A stretch of 64,000 bases of DNA from JACCXE01 sp963718605 (GCA_963718605.1 OY970363.1:1426001-1490000), one strand, 5' to 3'. Positions 50,387-59,741 are shown, counted from the first letter of the stretch. Translations and numbers: made by a program. Notes: a model not told the origin generated them from the sequence alone.

Positions 50387-50806
50387 ATGGGCAAGAACAT
50401 GGACCGGTGGTTGGGCGACGGCGGCATGCCGGTCATCGAGGCGATCGGCGGCAGCATCGACTCGTACGGTGAGGGGTGGGCCGAAGGCAAGTGGGTGCCA
50501 ACCAAAATGGCGTGCAACCCGCACGACGGAGTACAGGCGGGCGTGTACGCGGTGATGTTGGACGCGGCGATGAACTTCGCGATCAACGCGTCGCTCGAAG
50601 GCAAGGACCGCACACGGGCGACGCTCGAAATGAAGACCGACTGCTTGAAGGGCGCGGTGCTCGGTGAGACCCTCAGCGTGCGGGGACAGCTAGATCGAAT
50701 GACGAAGCTGATCGCGTTTTCGTCGGCCGAGATCCGCAACGAAGCGGGCGACCTTATCTGCCGCTCGACCGGCACGTTCATGGTGCACCGCGCCGAGGCG
50801 TCCTAA
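50387..50806 (+). CDS. PaaI-type hotdog thioesterase
   Basis: 139 residues. The hotdog fold of the PaaI/YdiI group: MACNPHDGVQAGVYAVMLDA (active-site loop with HDGVQ and an acidic residue on the helix), RATLEMKTDCLKGAVLGETL and FSSAEIRNEAGDLICRSTGT. It hydrolyses acyl-CoA thioesters, plausibly those made by the acyl-CoA synthetase two genes upstream. ATG at 50387. Confidence 0.88.
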   Translation: MGKNMDRWLGDGGMPVIEAIGGSIDSYGEGWAEGKWVPTKMACNPHDGVQAGVYAVMLDAAMNFAINASLEGKDRTRATLEMKTDCLKGAVLGETLSVRGQLDRMTKLIAFSSAEIRNEAGDLICRSTGTFMVHRAEAS

Positions 50807-50811
50807 GCGCG

Positions 50812-51934
50812 ATGAGCGACCCGGTCCCGTTCGCCGTCGACATCTCCGACGCACAAATCGAAGACCTCAAACAGCGTCTCAACAACACGCGCTTCCCTGA
50901 GCCGGAGACCGTGGAGGACTGGTCGCAGGGCGTACCGCTCTCGTACGTGCAAGAGCTGACGAACTACTGGGCCGACGAGTACGACTGGACGACGCGGCAG
51001 GCGGGTCTGAACCGGTTCCCGCAGTACAAGACACAACTCGACGACCTCGACATCCACTTCATCCACGCGCCCTCTCCGCACGACAGCGCGCTGCCGTTGC
51101 TCATGACTCACGGGTGGCCCGGTTCGGTTGTCGAGTTCATGAAGGTGATCGAGCCGCTGACCAATCCGACCGACGGTGGTGACGCGTTCCACGTGGTCTG
51201 TCCCTCGCTGCCCGGTTATGGGTGGAGCGACAAGCCGTCGACCACCGGATGGACCACGAAGCACATCGCGCAAGCCTGGACGCACCTGATGGCGACGCTT
51301 GACTACGACCGCTACGTCGCGCAAGGCGGGGATTGGGGTGCCGCGGTGACGAGTGGCATCGGCGCGCTCGACGCCGACCACTGCGCCGCGATCCACCTGA
51401 ACATGATCATCGCCCCGCCCGGCAAGGACATGCTGGCCGACCTCACACCCGCCGAGCAGAAAGCGCTCGCCGACTACGGCTACCACGACCAGTGGGGCAC
51501 GGGGTACTCCAAGCAACAGTCCACCCGTCCGCAGACCCTTGGCTATTCGTTGGTCGACTCGCCCGTCGGGCAGATGGCGTGGATCGTCGAGAAATTTTGG
51601 CAGTGGACCGACTGCGACGGCCATCCCGAGAACGTGCTGACGCGCGACGAGATGCTCGACAACGTGATGCTGTACTGGCTGCCCGGGAACGGCGCATCGT
51701 CGGGCCGCCTGTATTGGGAGAGCTTCAACAACCGCGAGTTCGACAAGGTCGTCGTGCCCACGTGCGTGTCGGTGTTCCCGAAAGAGATCTTCCGTCCGTC
51801 GCGTCGCTTGGGCCGAGCCCCACTACGACATCGCGTACTGGAACGAGCTGGACAAGGGCGGGCACTTCGCCGCGTTCGAACAGCCCGACGTGTTCGTGAA
51901 CGAGCTGCGCACCGCGTTCCGTCCGTTCCGGTAG
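50812..51934 (+). CDS. Epoxide hydrolase, EHN type, one frameshift
   Basis: About 373 residues after repairing one extra T near 51808: RPSRR then reads WAEPHYDIAYWNELDKGGHF. N-terminal EHN domain (FAVDISDAQIEDLKQRLNNT), alpha/beta hydrolase core with the HGWPGSVVEF oxyanion segment, nucleophile Asp in VAQGGDWGAAVTS and His in DKGGHFAAFE. It opens epoxides with water; microsomal-type enzymes of this kind are common in actinobacteria. Its stop overlaps the next gene's GTG by one base. Confidence 0.88.
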
Positions 51935-53119
51935 TGGAACTCACACGCGCGGACGCCGCTCGCATCACGCTCGCTGCGCAGGGCTTCGGCAAGCCCCGAC
52001 CCAAAGGCAAAGTCACGGCGAAGCATCTGCTCGGGGTGGTGGACACGCTCGGCGGTGTACAGATCGACGCGGTCAACGTGATGGCCCGCGCCCATTTGAT
52101 GACGTTCTTCAGCCGCGTCGGCCCCTACGACGAGGCCGTCCTGCAGAAGTTGTGGGCACCGGGCGGCGGGCTGCTTGAGTACTGGATGCACGGCACGTGT
52201 CTCATGCGTTACGACACGTGGCCGAACTTCGCGTGGCGTATGCGCGCCGATCGGATTCGCCACGGCGTGGACGCCAAGGAATCGGCGAAGGCGCTCGCCG
52301 CGCTGCAACAGGAAGTGGACCTGCGCGGCGAGGTCACGGCCGGCGAACTCGAAGTGCGTACCAAGAAGAAGGAACCCTGGTGGGACTGGACGCCGACGAA
52401 GTCGCGGCTCGAGTACCTCATGTCGATCGGTGCGATCTCCGTCGGCCGCAAGCCGAACTTCGAGCGGACCTATATGTCGCTGTTCGAGGCCGTGCCCGAC
52501 GACGTAGTTGCGGCACGCGACGCGATCGACAGCGAAGTCGCTCGCCGCGCCTGTGTGCTGATGGCGGCACGCGCGCTTGGGGGTGAGCAGCGTGCGCGAT
52601 ATCCGCTTCTACCTCTGGATGGCGACGGACAGCGTGAAGCGCGTCGTCGCCGATCTCGTCGCCGAGGGTGCGTTGCTCCCCGTGACGGTAGAGGGCGTGA
52701 AGACACCGTCGTTCGTTCCCGCCGACGCGTTGCGCTCCAAGACCAAGCCGGTCAACGCGGCGGCGCTGGTGAATCCCTTCGACCCGCTGATGTGGGAGCG
52801 CGAACGCGTGCGCAACCTGTTCGCCTTTGACTATGTCCTCGAAATTTTCGTGCCCGAAGCCAAGCGCATCTACGGCTACTACGTGATGGCGTTCCTGCTT
52901 GGCGAAGAGTTCGTGGCGCGCGTCGACTTGAAGAGCGACCGCAAGCTCAAGCATCTGCTCGTGCAGGCGTCCTACGGCGAACTCGGCGTCGACCTGGATG
53001 TCGTCGTGCCCGCCTTGGCGCAGGAGCTGCGTGAGGTCGCGCGCTGGCAGGGCCTGCTCGACGTCGTGGTCAAGCCCAAGGGCGACCTCGCCAAACGCCT
53101 CGCCAAAGAGTTCGCTTAG
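51934..53119 (+). CDS. YcaQ/AlkX-type DNA glycosylase, one frameshift
   Basis: About 395 residues of the winged-helix HTH_42 family when GGGGG near 52579 is read as GGGG (ARALG then VSSVRDIRFYLWMATDSVKR). The catalytic QxD motif of AlkX proteins is present in GGVQIDAVNVMARAHLMTFF, and YWMHGTCLMRYDTWP and FDYVLEIFVPEAKRIYGYYV are further family blocks. These monofunctional glycosylases unhook interstrand crosslinks and remove alkylated bases. GTG start. Confidence 0.88.
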
Positions 53120-54160
53120 GGGACGATCAGGTGGGTGTCGCCGAACTCGTGCCAGAGGTAGCCCTCGGCGAGTGAAGCCGCGTAGCTCTTCTCGAGCAGG
53201 TCGCGTCCCGTGATCGCTTCGAGCATCAACAGGTGTGACGCCTCGGGCTCGTGCCACCCGGTGATCAGTCCGTCCACGAAGTGCGCACCGCGCTCGGGCG
53301 TGATCACGAGGTCGGTCCAGCCGTCATACGCCTCGACGTTGCCGTAGGAGTCGCCGGCTGATTCCAGCGCGCGCACCACGGTGGTGCCGACCGCGATCAC
53401 GCGTCCGCCCATCTCATGGGTGAGGTTGACGAGCGCGGCGGTCATGGCGGGCACCCGCGCGTACTCGGGATACGGCAACTCGTCGGCCTCGAGCGACGCC
53501 ACGCCGGTGTGCAACACGATCGGTGCAACCGTCACGCCCTTGGCCACGAGACGCGTGATGAGTTGCGGTGTGAACGGCCGGCCCGCGCTGGGCATTTCGG
53601 CGCTCCCCGGTTCGGTCGCGTACACGTTCTGGTACATCGCGATCGGCCAGGGCCGGTCCACGTAGCTGTAACGAATCGGTCGGCCGTGCTCGCCGATCCA
53701 CGCCATGTCGGGCAGCGGCAGCGTGAGCCGTGCGACGAAGAGTCGGTCGCTGTCGCGATGCGGACCGATCACGTGCAGCGCCGCACCCTCACCGAGGGCG
53801 ACGCATTCCGGCGGGGCCTCGTCGCCCCACCGTTCTGTCGTGTCGCCGGCGACCCGGCGGAACTCCACAACCCATCTGTCTGTTGTGAGTTTGGTCGAGA
53901 GATGCACGACGATTCGCTCGCCGCCCGCGGTTATGCCGGTCACCGCGGCGGCCAGCACACCTGAGGTGTTGACGACCACGAGGTCGCCCGGGTTGAGGAA
54001 GTCAGGAAGCTGACGGAAACGGGAGTGGATCAAGCTCGCCCGTGTCGCGATGGGCGACCATCATGCGCACGCCGTCCCGCGACAGCCGACGCGCCTCAGG
54101 GGGCGCGCTCGCCTCCAACGCGTGGGGGAGCTCGAACGCGAGCCTTGCGGTGGTGGCCAT
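53116..54160 (-). CDS. queA: QueA-like S-adenosylmethionine:tRNA ribosyltransferase-isomerase, one frameshift
   Basis: About 348 residues from the ATG at 54160 (MATTARLAFELPHALEASAP). Reading CTT as CT near 54031 joins VAHRDTGEL to IHSRFRQLPDFLNPGDLVVV. Later blocks DMAWIGEHGRPIRYSYVDRP, RPFTPQLITRL, LHTGVASLE, AVGTTVVRALES and FVDGLITGWHEPEASHLLM are QueA-specific. QueA adds the cyclopentenediol ring in queuosine synthesis. No other queuosine genes are here, so an actinobacterial QueA-like side branch is possible. Its ATG overlaps the SDR stop (ATGA); convergent overlap with the AlkX gene by 4 nt. Confidence 0.88.
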
Positions 54161-54852
54161 CACGCGACCTCCGCAAGCTCTTCAGCACGGATGAAGCCAC
54201 TGGTGGGCCGCTCGTTGAGGAGCCGCGCAAACGAAGGCACCGCCACCGCTTCGGGTAGCGGACGGTCGCTGATGTCTTCACCCGGAAACGCGTCCTGGTG
54301 CATCTGCGTGCGCATGTCGCCGGGGTCGAACCACCACACGCGCAGCCATGGCTCCTCCGCGGCCAACACGTTGCTCAGTTGTTCGAGCGCCGCCTTCGAC
54401 GCGCCGTACATGCCCCATCCGTCGTACGCACCATGGGCCGCGTCACTCGTGACGTTGGCGATCGCTGGATGCGGCGAATGCTTGAGCAGCGGCAGCGCGA
54501 CTTGCATCAACGCCAGCGGCGCGCCGGCGTTGGTGCGGAAAACGTCGCCGATGGCGTTGACCGGGAAGTCGGCCAGCTTCGGCATCGGGAACGGGCCTAG
54601 CGAGCTGGCGTTGTTCACGAGCAGATCGAGGCCGCCCGTACGTTCCGCAGCGGCGATGAGGTTGTCGCGATGGACGGCGTCGGTGATGTCACCCGGCACC
54701 GGGATCACGTTCGGGCCCAGCTGCGCGGCCGTGATGAGGACGGCGTCGATGTTGCGGCCGTCGATGATGACGGTCCAACCGTCGTTGACGAGGTGTGCGG
54801 CGAGCGCCCGCCCGAACCCTTGGGAGCCTCCGGTGATGATTGATGTTGTCAT
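54160..54852 (-). CDS. Short-chain dehydrogenase/reductase
   Basis: 230 residues. The cofactor motif IITGGSQGFGRALAAHL (TGxxxGxG), LLVNNASSLG, Ser in IANVTSDAAHG and the YGASKAALE catalytic Tyr/Lys are all present. The later part (WFDPGDMRTQMHQDAFPGED) is typical of NADPH-dependent classical SDRs acting on sugars or small carbonyls. Start ATG at 54852, apparently leaderless from a MerR-type promoter shared with the divergent soxR. Coupled to queA by ATGA. Confidence 0.9.
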   Translation of the reverse strand: MTTSIITGGSQGFGRALAAHLVNDGWTVIIDGRNIDAVLITAAQLGPNVIPVPGDITDAVHRDNLIAAAERTGGLDLLVNNASSLGPFPMPKLADFPVNAIGDVFRTNAGAPLALMQVALPLLKHSPHPAIANVTSDAAHGAYDGWGMYGASKAALEQLSNVLAAEEPWLRVWWFDPGDMRTQMHQDAFPGEDISDRPLPEAVAVPSFARLLNERPTSGFIRAEELAEVA

Positions 54853-54858
54853 GCCGCC

Positions 54859-54889
54859 ACCGTAAGACTTAAACTTCACTTTAAGTCAA
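54859..54889 (-). promoter_or_regulatory. MerR/SoxR-type promoter with 19-bp spacer and palindromic operator
   Basis: On the minus strand TTGACT (54884-54889) and TACGGT (54859-54864) are 19 bp apart, the overlong spacing typical of promoters switched by MerR-family activators. The spacer holds GACTTAAA, CTTCAC, TTTAAGTC (54866-54887), a perfect 8-bp-arm palindrome. Transcription would begin at about the ATG of the SDR gene. The regulator is encoded divergently 20 bp away. Confidence 0.75.
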
Positions 54890-54907
54890 GCTCTAGAGGT
54901 GAGAAAT

Positions 54908-55342
54908 ATGGAACTTTCGATTGGCGAGGTCGCCGAGCGGGCTGGCATCGCGCCCTCGGCGTTGCGGTTCTACGAGAAAGAGCGGCTGATCCATTCCGAT
55001 CGGAGCGAAGGCGGGCAGCGCCGCTACCACCGCGACGTACTGCGCCTCGTCGCGTTCATCCGCGCCGCGCAGCGCGTCGGCCTCACGCTCGACGAGATTC
55101 GCGATGCCCTCGCCACACTGCCGGACAAGAAGGTGCCGACCGCGGCCGATTGGGCCCGCCTGTCGCAGGGCTGGCGACCACTGCTCGACAAACGCATCGA
55201 GGAAATGCAGCGCCTGCGCGACCGCCTCGACAGCTGCATCGGGTGCGGCTGCCTGTCGTTGAAGACGTGCGCGCTGTCGAACCCCCACGACATCGCCGCG
55301 GACGACGGCCCGGGCGCGCGGTGGCTTATGGTTTCGGAGTAG
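54908..55342 (+). CDS. soxR: SoxR-type MerR regulator with iron-sulfur cysteines
   Basis: 144 residues. MerR winged helix LSIGEVAERAGIAPSALRFY, RSEGGQRRYHRDVLRLVAFI, a dimerisation helix, and the SoxR cluster CIGCGCLSLKTC with Cys110, 113, 115 and 121 (CxxCxCxxxxxC). SoxR senses redox-active compounds or superoxide through a [2Fe-2S] cluster. Actinobacterial SoxR regulates small sets of oxidoreductases, matching the divergent SDR gene. ATG at 54908 (a GTG three codons earlier is possible). Confidence 0.92.
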   Translation: MELSIGEVAERAGIAPSALRFYEKERLIHSDRSEGGQRRYHRDVLRLVAFIRAAQRVGLTLDEIRDALATLPDKKVPTAADWARLSQGWRPLLDKRIEEMQRLRDRLDSCIGCGCLSLKTCALSNPHDIAADDGPGARWLMVSE

Positions 55343-55361
55343 TCAAGGTCTGGGGAGATCG

Positions 55362-56378
55362 ATGGATACCGAGGGCACGGATCGCGCCGAGCGGCGCGCA
55401 GGCAATCGTCTTGGATGGACGCTGCTCGCGGTGGCGGTGCTGTTCGCCGTTGTGCCCCCGCTCTTGCGTCACACCGACGACACCACCCCTCCGACCGTCC
55501 GGGTGTCAACGCGGCCGGTGTCGGCCGAGTTCAAGCACTTCTACGAACTCACCATCCGCGAGACGACTCCCGCCTACGTAGTGGCGGCCGGTCAGGTGCG
55601 AACGCACGAGTGGTTCATCGTGGGCTACGCGGACAGGAAGGGGCGGCCGTGCTTCGCGATTCATGGTTACTTCGGCACGTCGCACGGCGGTTGCCCGACG
55701 AACGTTGACGCGGCCGCGCCCGTGCATTTCCTGGGTGGGTCGGGCGATGCCCGGGGGTCGTTCCTCGAGTACGGGCTCGCCGGCCCGCAAGTGCGGACCG
55801 TCGTGTTCCTGACCGACACTGGCCAAAGCTGGGCAACGCCCGCCGTGGCCGCGGGGTCGTCGAAATTCCGCTACTTCGCGGCGTTGGATCCCCGAGGTGG
55901 CATGGGTGGTATCGCCGAGCGCGCGTGGAAAGGGTCCGACGGAGTTCTGCATCGCGCTCCCGACACGCCCGTCGTCGTGCCCCCGCTGTGCGCGAAGTCA
56001 GAGTCGCCGTTGCAAGGCATCGCTGACGGGTTGCCGATGGCGGGCGAAACCAAGTTTCCGCACGCGGACGCGGTTGTGCACACATCGACGGCGACTCTGA
56101 TCGAACGATTTGGCGCGACCGACGTCCGCGTCGAACCGCGTAACGGCCAGGTCTGGATGCCGCCGCGTGAGTCTCCGAAGGTGGTGGAGGCGGCGGACGC
56201 GCTGATCCGGTTGTATTTGCCGTCTGCCGCTCGGTGCCCTACGGAACCCCAGTCCTTCGAGGGCATTCCCCTGTCCTTCGCCATCGGACCCGCGCCCGCG
56301 CTGCCGGAGGTCGCCAAGGTGTATCCGAGTTCGTCGCCTCTCCCTACTCAGCAGCCCGACGGCTCGCTCGGAAAGTGA
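55362..56378 (+). CDS. Membrane-anchored extracytoplasmic protein, unknown function
   Basis: 338 residues. One N-terminal helix (LGWTLLAVAVLFAVVPPLLR) anchors a large outer domain with scattered Cys (GRPCFAIHGYFGTSHGGCPT, VPPLCAKSE, SAARCPTEP) and a Pro/Ser-rich tail. No catalytic motif or family recognised. It lies 19 bp after soxR and could be co-transcribed. Confidence 0.75.
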   Translation: MDTEGTDRAERRAGNRLGWTLLAVAVLFAVVPPLLRHTDDTTPPTVRVSTRPVSAEFKHFYELTIRETTPAYVVAAGQVRTHEWFIVGYADRKGRPCFAIHGYFGTSHGGCPTNVDAAAPVHFLGGSGDARGSFLEYGLAGPQVRTVVFLTDTGQSWATPAVAAGSSKFRYFAALDPRGGMGGIAERAWKGSDGVLHRAPDTPVVVPPLCAKSESPLQGIADGLPMAGETKFPHADAVVHTSTATLIERFGATDVRVEPRNGQVWMPPRESPKVVEAADALIRLYLPSAARCPTEPQSFEGIPLSFAIGPAPALPEVAKVYPSSSPLPTQQPDGSLGK

Positions 56379-56382
56379 CGCG

Positions 56383-56937
56383 CTAGTTGTCGAGCCGAGC
56401 GAGCGCGGACTCACCACGCGGTGATAGCCGGTAGCCGGTAAGCAGGCTCTCGGTCAGTCCGAGTTCCTTCAGGCGCCGGACCTTCAGCTTGAACGGCTGC
56501 CGCTCCATGCCGAGTTGGGGTGCCAAGTCGGTGCTGACTACGCCCGGGTTGTCGCGGATCAGCCGCAGTATCGGAAGCGCCCAGTCGAGCCGAGCGAGCT
56601 TGGCTTCCAACCCGGCCACGTCATCGTCGGACAGAGCATCCTGCTGGCGCAACGCGTGCCGCGGGTCATCGCCGGCGCGGTGAAAGCGAAAGCGGTACAG
56701 CGTGCCCTCGGGTCGCAGACTCTTGATCACCTCGGCGCGGTCAACGTGACCCGCGGCGACCGCGTCGGCGTCGGTGATGTCGTCCTCGGTTATCGCGTCG
56801 ACGGCGGTGATCGCGAGAACGCCGCCCGGGGACCGCAGCGTGCCGCCGGCCTTCACTGTCGGCCGCTTCTGGCGACGGAACGCGACCGTGATCGACCCGT
56901 CCTCAAGACCGGACCAGAATCGGGCGGGAAACAACAT
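56383..56937 (-). CDS. ASCH/PUA-like domain protein with C-terminal winged helix
   Basis: 184 residues. The first ~90 residues resemble an ASCH-type PUA fold (ARFWSGLEDGSITVAFRRQK, RPTVKAGGTLRS, GTLYRFRFHRAGDDPRHALR), which usually binds RNA. The last ~70 form a winged-helix-like module (NPGVVSTDLAPQLGMERQPF, KVRRLKELGLTES). The ATG at 56937 shares two bases with the divergent gene's ATG in a CATG. Function unknown. Confidence 0.72.
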   Translation of the reverse strand: MLFPARFWSGLEDGSITVAFRRQKRPTVKAGGTLRSPGGVLAITAVDAITEDDITDADAVAAGHVDRAEVIKSLRPEGTLYRFRFHRAGDDPRHALRQQDALSDDDVAGLEAKLARLDWALPILRLIRDNPGVVSTDLAPQLGMERQPFKLKVRRLKELGLTESLLTGYRLSPRGESALARLDN

Positions 56938-57403
56938 GGCCGACTTTCTCTATCACTTCAGCGAAGACCCGACGATCGAGATCTTCGAGCCGCGCGTTGC
57001 CAAGACGCAACAGATCGACGGTGCGTGGGTGTGGGCCGACGACGAGATTAAGAGCGCGCGCTATTGGTTCCCGCGCGACTGCCCGCGCGGCACGTGGTGG
57101 CGCAAGAACAACGTGGCTGATCGCGTGCACACGATTCAGTGGGACTGGTTCGACCGCTTCGCCGCGTGCAACTTGTTTGCGTACACATTTGCCGCGGCGC
57201 CGTTCAAGGAAGTGCCTGGTGGGTGGATCACGGATCAGACAGTCATGCCGCTCGAGGTGAAGCCGGTCGGCCCGCTGCTGGACAAACACCGCGACGCCGC
57301 CGTCGAGCTTCGGATCGTGCCCGACCTCAAAGCGCTATGGCTCGAGGTGATCGAGATGCCAGACATCGAGTTCTCGGGGATACGCCTGAAAAACCTCGAC
57401 TAG
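56936..57403 (+). CDS. DUF6886 family protein
   Basis: 155 residues starting MADFLYHFSEDPTIEIFEPR. The FSEDPxIxxFxPR pattern, VWADDEIKSARYWFPRDCPR and the Trp-rich middle match a small family of unknown role (DUF6886), which looks related in layout to ADP-ribose-binding or transferase-like proteins, though I see no proof. Start ATG overlaps the divergent ASCH gene's start; the 3' end overlaps lysE by 4 nt. Confidence 0.75.
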   Translation: MADFLYHFSEDPTIEIFEPRVAKTQQIDGAWVWADDEIKSARYWFPRDCPRGTWWRKNNVADRVHTIQWDWFDRFAACNLFAYTFAAAPFKEVPGGWITDQTVMPLEVKPVGPLLDKHRDAAVELRIVPDLKALWLEVIEMPDIEFSGIRLKNLD

Positions 57404-58041
57404 TCGGTGCGGCCGGTGAGCGCGAGACGCACACCGAGGCCGATCATCACCACTCCGCCGGCACCGCCGACCGCTTCGAGCCGCTTGGGTTTGCGGTCGA
57501 TCCAATGACGGACCGAGCCTGCGAGCACGCCGTACGCCGAGTCGGACACGAAGCTCATCGCACTGAAGAGCGCGCCCAGCAGGAAAAGCTGCAACGCAGG
57601 ATGGCCGGCGTCGGGGTTGATGAACGGCGGCAGGATCGCTACGTAGAAGAGCAACGCTTTCGGGTTGGTGACGCCGACGACGAACCCGTCGCGCACCAAC
57701 TGACGAGTCGAGCGCACGCGAGACGGAACGCCGGAGCGGAGCGCGTCACTCAGGGAGCGTCGATCCTTGATGGCCCGCACGCCCAGGTAGACGAGATACA
57801 GCGCGCCGCAGAACTTCATCACCGCAAATACCGCCGCTGACGTCGCGACGATCGCCCCCAAGCCGAGGGCGACCGCGGTGGCTTGGGTAAGCGCGCCGGT
57901 CGCGTTGCCCGCGACATTGGCGACCGCGGCCCGTCGTCCGTACGTGACGCCGCGGCTGATCGTGAACAACACGCTCGGCCCTGGGATGATCAGGATGATC
58001 TCGGCCGCGACCACAAACGAAAGAAGCTGCGCCCACGTCAT
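57400..58041 (-). CDS. LysE/RhtB-family amino-acid exporter
   Basis: 213 residues with about six membrane helices. Family signature at the start, LIIPGPSVLFTISRGVTYGR, then FCGALYLVYLGVRAIKDRRS and GVTNPKALLFYVAILPPFIN. It exports amino acids or similar metabolites in exchange for protons. ATG at 58041. The 41 bp after it separate it from the peroxiredoxin gene on the same strand. Confidence 0.93.
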   Translation of the reverse strand: MTWAQLLSFVVAAEIILIIPGPSVLFTISRGVTYGRRAAVANVAGNATGALTQATAVALGLGAIVATSAAVFAVMKFCGALYLVYLGVRAIKDRRSLSDALRSGVPSRVRSTRQLVRDGFVVGVTNPKALLFYVAILPPFINPDAGHPALQLFLLGALFSAMSFVSDSAYGVLAGSVRHWIDRKPKRLEAVGGAGGVVMIGLGVRLALTGRTD

Positions 58042-58082
58042 ACCGAAACGGTAGGACGCGGGCGCAGCTTCTCGTTAGCGAA

Positions 58083-58742
58083 TTAGCTAGTGGGCTGCGG
58101 AACGATCCGGATGTAGGGCTTGGGCTCTTTCCAGTCGCCGAAGATCTCCTTGGCCTCGTCGTTGGAGACGGCGCCCGTGATGATCACGTCCTCGCCTTGC
58201 TTCCAGTTGCCTGGCGTCGCCACGCGGTGCTTCGCGTTGAGCTGCAGCGAATCGATAATGCGCAGAATTTCGTCGAAGTTGCGGCCCACCGTCATCGGGT
58301 AGACGAGCACGGTCTTGATCTTCTTGTCGGGACCGATGATGAACACGTTGCGCACCGTCATGTTGTCCGCGGGCGTGCGGGGAGCAGCGTCACCCGACGT
58401 GTTGGCGGGCAGCATGCTGTAGAGCTTCGACACGTTGAAGTCGGTGTCAGCGATCATCGGGAAGTTGGGGCGGGCGCCCTGCGTCTCTTCGATGTCGTCG
58501 GCCCAGCCCTCGTGGTTCTCGGCGCTGTCGACCGACAGGCCGATGACTTTCACGCCGCGCTTGTCGAACTCGGGCTTGAGATTGGCCACAAGGCCTAGCT
58601 CGGTCGTGCAGACCGGCGTGAAGTCCTTCGGGTGGCTGAAGAGCACGCCCCATGAATCGCCGAGCCACTCGTGAAAGTTGAGCTTGCCTTCGGACGTTTC
58701 AGCGGTGAAGTCGGGGGCTTCGTCGCCCAGTGAAAGTGACAT
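58083..58742 (-). CDS. 1-Cys (Prx6-type) peroxiredoxin
   Basis: 219 residues, Prx6 length. The peroxidatic Cys is in HPKDFTPVCTTELGLVANL, the typical PxxxTxxC context, and no resolving Cys is seen, so a separate thiol must reduce it. The C-terminal block PGNWKQGEDVIITGAVSNDE is Prx6-specific. It reduces hydrogen and organic peroxides. A strong GAGGAG precedes the ATG at 58742, and a palindrome lies in its promoter region. Confidence 0.94.
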   Translation of the reverse strand: MSLSLGDEAPDFTAETSEGKLNFHEWLGDSWGVLFSHPKDFTPVCTTELGLVANLKPEFDKRGVKVIGLSVDSAENHEGWADDIEETQGARPNFPMIADTDFNVSKLYSMLPANTSGDAAPRTPADNMTVRNVFIIGPDKKIKTVLVYPMTVGRNFDEILRIIDSLQLNAKHRVATPGNWKQGEDVIITGAVSNDEAKEIFGDWKEPKPYIRIVPQPTS

Positions 58743-58776
58743 GTGAATCTCCTCTTCGGTGGTCTCGTGACAATAA

Positions 58777-58793
58777 CCGACCAAATTGGTCAG
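58777..58793. promoter_or_regulatory. Palindrome in the divergent peroxiredoxin/EamA promoter region
   Basis: CCGACCAA, A, TTGGTCAG: 8-bp arms with one mismatch. It resembles the GACnAAATTnGTC core bound by some Rrf2-type (IscR-like) redox regulators. On the minus strand a TATTGT box overlaps its edge, so it could block or assist peroxiredoxin transcription. No regulator gene lies beside it. Confidence 0.45.
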
Positions 58794-58820
58794 GAATTCC
58801 CTGTGATTGGCTGTTACCCA

Positions 58821-59735
58821 ATGACGGCGGCCCGGGAACATCGCAACACGCGCGTCGGCGTGGCGTTCGGGGCACTCGCCGCGTTGGCATACGCCTTCAC
58901 GATCATCTTCGGGTCGAAGCTGGGCAAAGCCGGGCTCGCTGCACCCACCGCGCTGAGCATTCGTTTCGGAATCAGCGGTGTGTTGCTGCTGGCCGCGTGC
59001 GCGTTCCGGCGCACGTCGCTGCGCCCCGCGCCCGGCGAGTGGCTCGGCATCTTCCTCCTCGGAGCGATTGGCTACATGGTGGAGTCCTCGTTCTTTTTCG
59101 CGTCGCTGGCGCGGGGGACGGCCGCGACCACCACGCTGATCTTCTACGTGTACCCGGCGTTGGTGACGGTGATCGAAGCGGTGCGCAATCGCCGCCGCCC
59201 GTCCCGGCTCATGTTGGGCGCGCTAGCGATGTCGGTGTGTGGTTCCGCGTTGGTGGCGTCCGGCGGGGGGCAGCTCGCGATCTCGCGCGCGGGCGTCGCG
59301 CTGGCGTTGTGTTCTGCCGCGACCTTCGCGGCCTACGTCACGGTCGGGTCACGCCTGAACGAGCACAGCGACGCGGTCGTGACCGGCGCGTGGGTTGCGC
59401 TCGGGGCGTCGGCGTCGTTCACGATTCGCGCGCTCATCGGGCCGGGCTACGCGACCGTGCACGGGCACTGGCCGATCTTGATGGGCAACGGGCTGGCGAA
59501 CGCGGTGGCGTTCGGCGCGATGTTCGCGGCGTTGGGCTTGCTCGGCCCCGCGCGCGCCGCGGTGGTGCTCACTCTCGAGGCGGTGTTCGCGGTGATCCTC
59601 AGCACAACGTTGCTGGACGAGTCGATCTCCGCGCTGCAACTCGTCGGCGCGGCCGGCGTGCTCGCCGCCGCGGTGACCGTGGCGCGCATGGCCACGCCCG
59701 CGGTCGCCGAGACCGAGGCAACCGTCGCGCCGTAA
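58821..59735 (+). CDS. EamA/DMT-family transporter
   Basis: 304 residues with about ten membrane helices in two EamA repeats (ALAALAYAFTIIFGSKLGKA and ALALCSAATFAAYVTVGSRL begin the halves; LTLEAVFAVILSTTLLDESI is the usual second-repeat block). Drug/metabolite exporter of unknown substrate. The ATG at 58821 is chosen over earlier in-frame codons that would read through the promoter palindrome. Confidence 0.88.
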   Translation: MTAAREHRNTRVGVAFGALAALAYAFTIIFGSKLGKAGLAAPTALSIRFGISGVLLLAACAFRRTSLRPAPGEWLGIFLLGAIGYMVESSFFFASLARGTAATTTLIFYVYPALVTVIEAVRNRRRPSRLMLGALAMSVCGSALVASGGGQLAISRAGVALALCSAATFAAYVTVGSRLNEHSDAVVTGAWVALGASASFTIRALIGPGYATVHGHWPILMGNGLANAVAFGAMFAALGLLGPARAAVVLTLEAVFAVILSTTLLDESISALQLVGAAGVLAAAVTVARMATPAVAETEATVAP

Positions 59736-59741
59736 CCCCAG

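Noticed and set aside
53116..54160. queA called as a pseudogene
   Set aside because: A single extra T explains the break, all other motifs are intact, and the same kind of slip occurs in many genes here.
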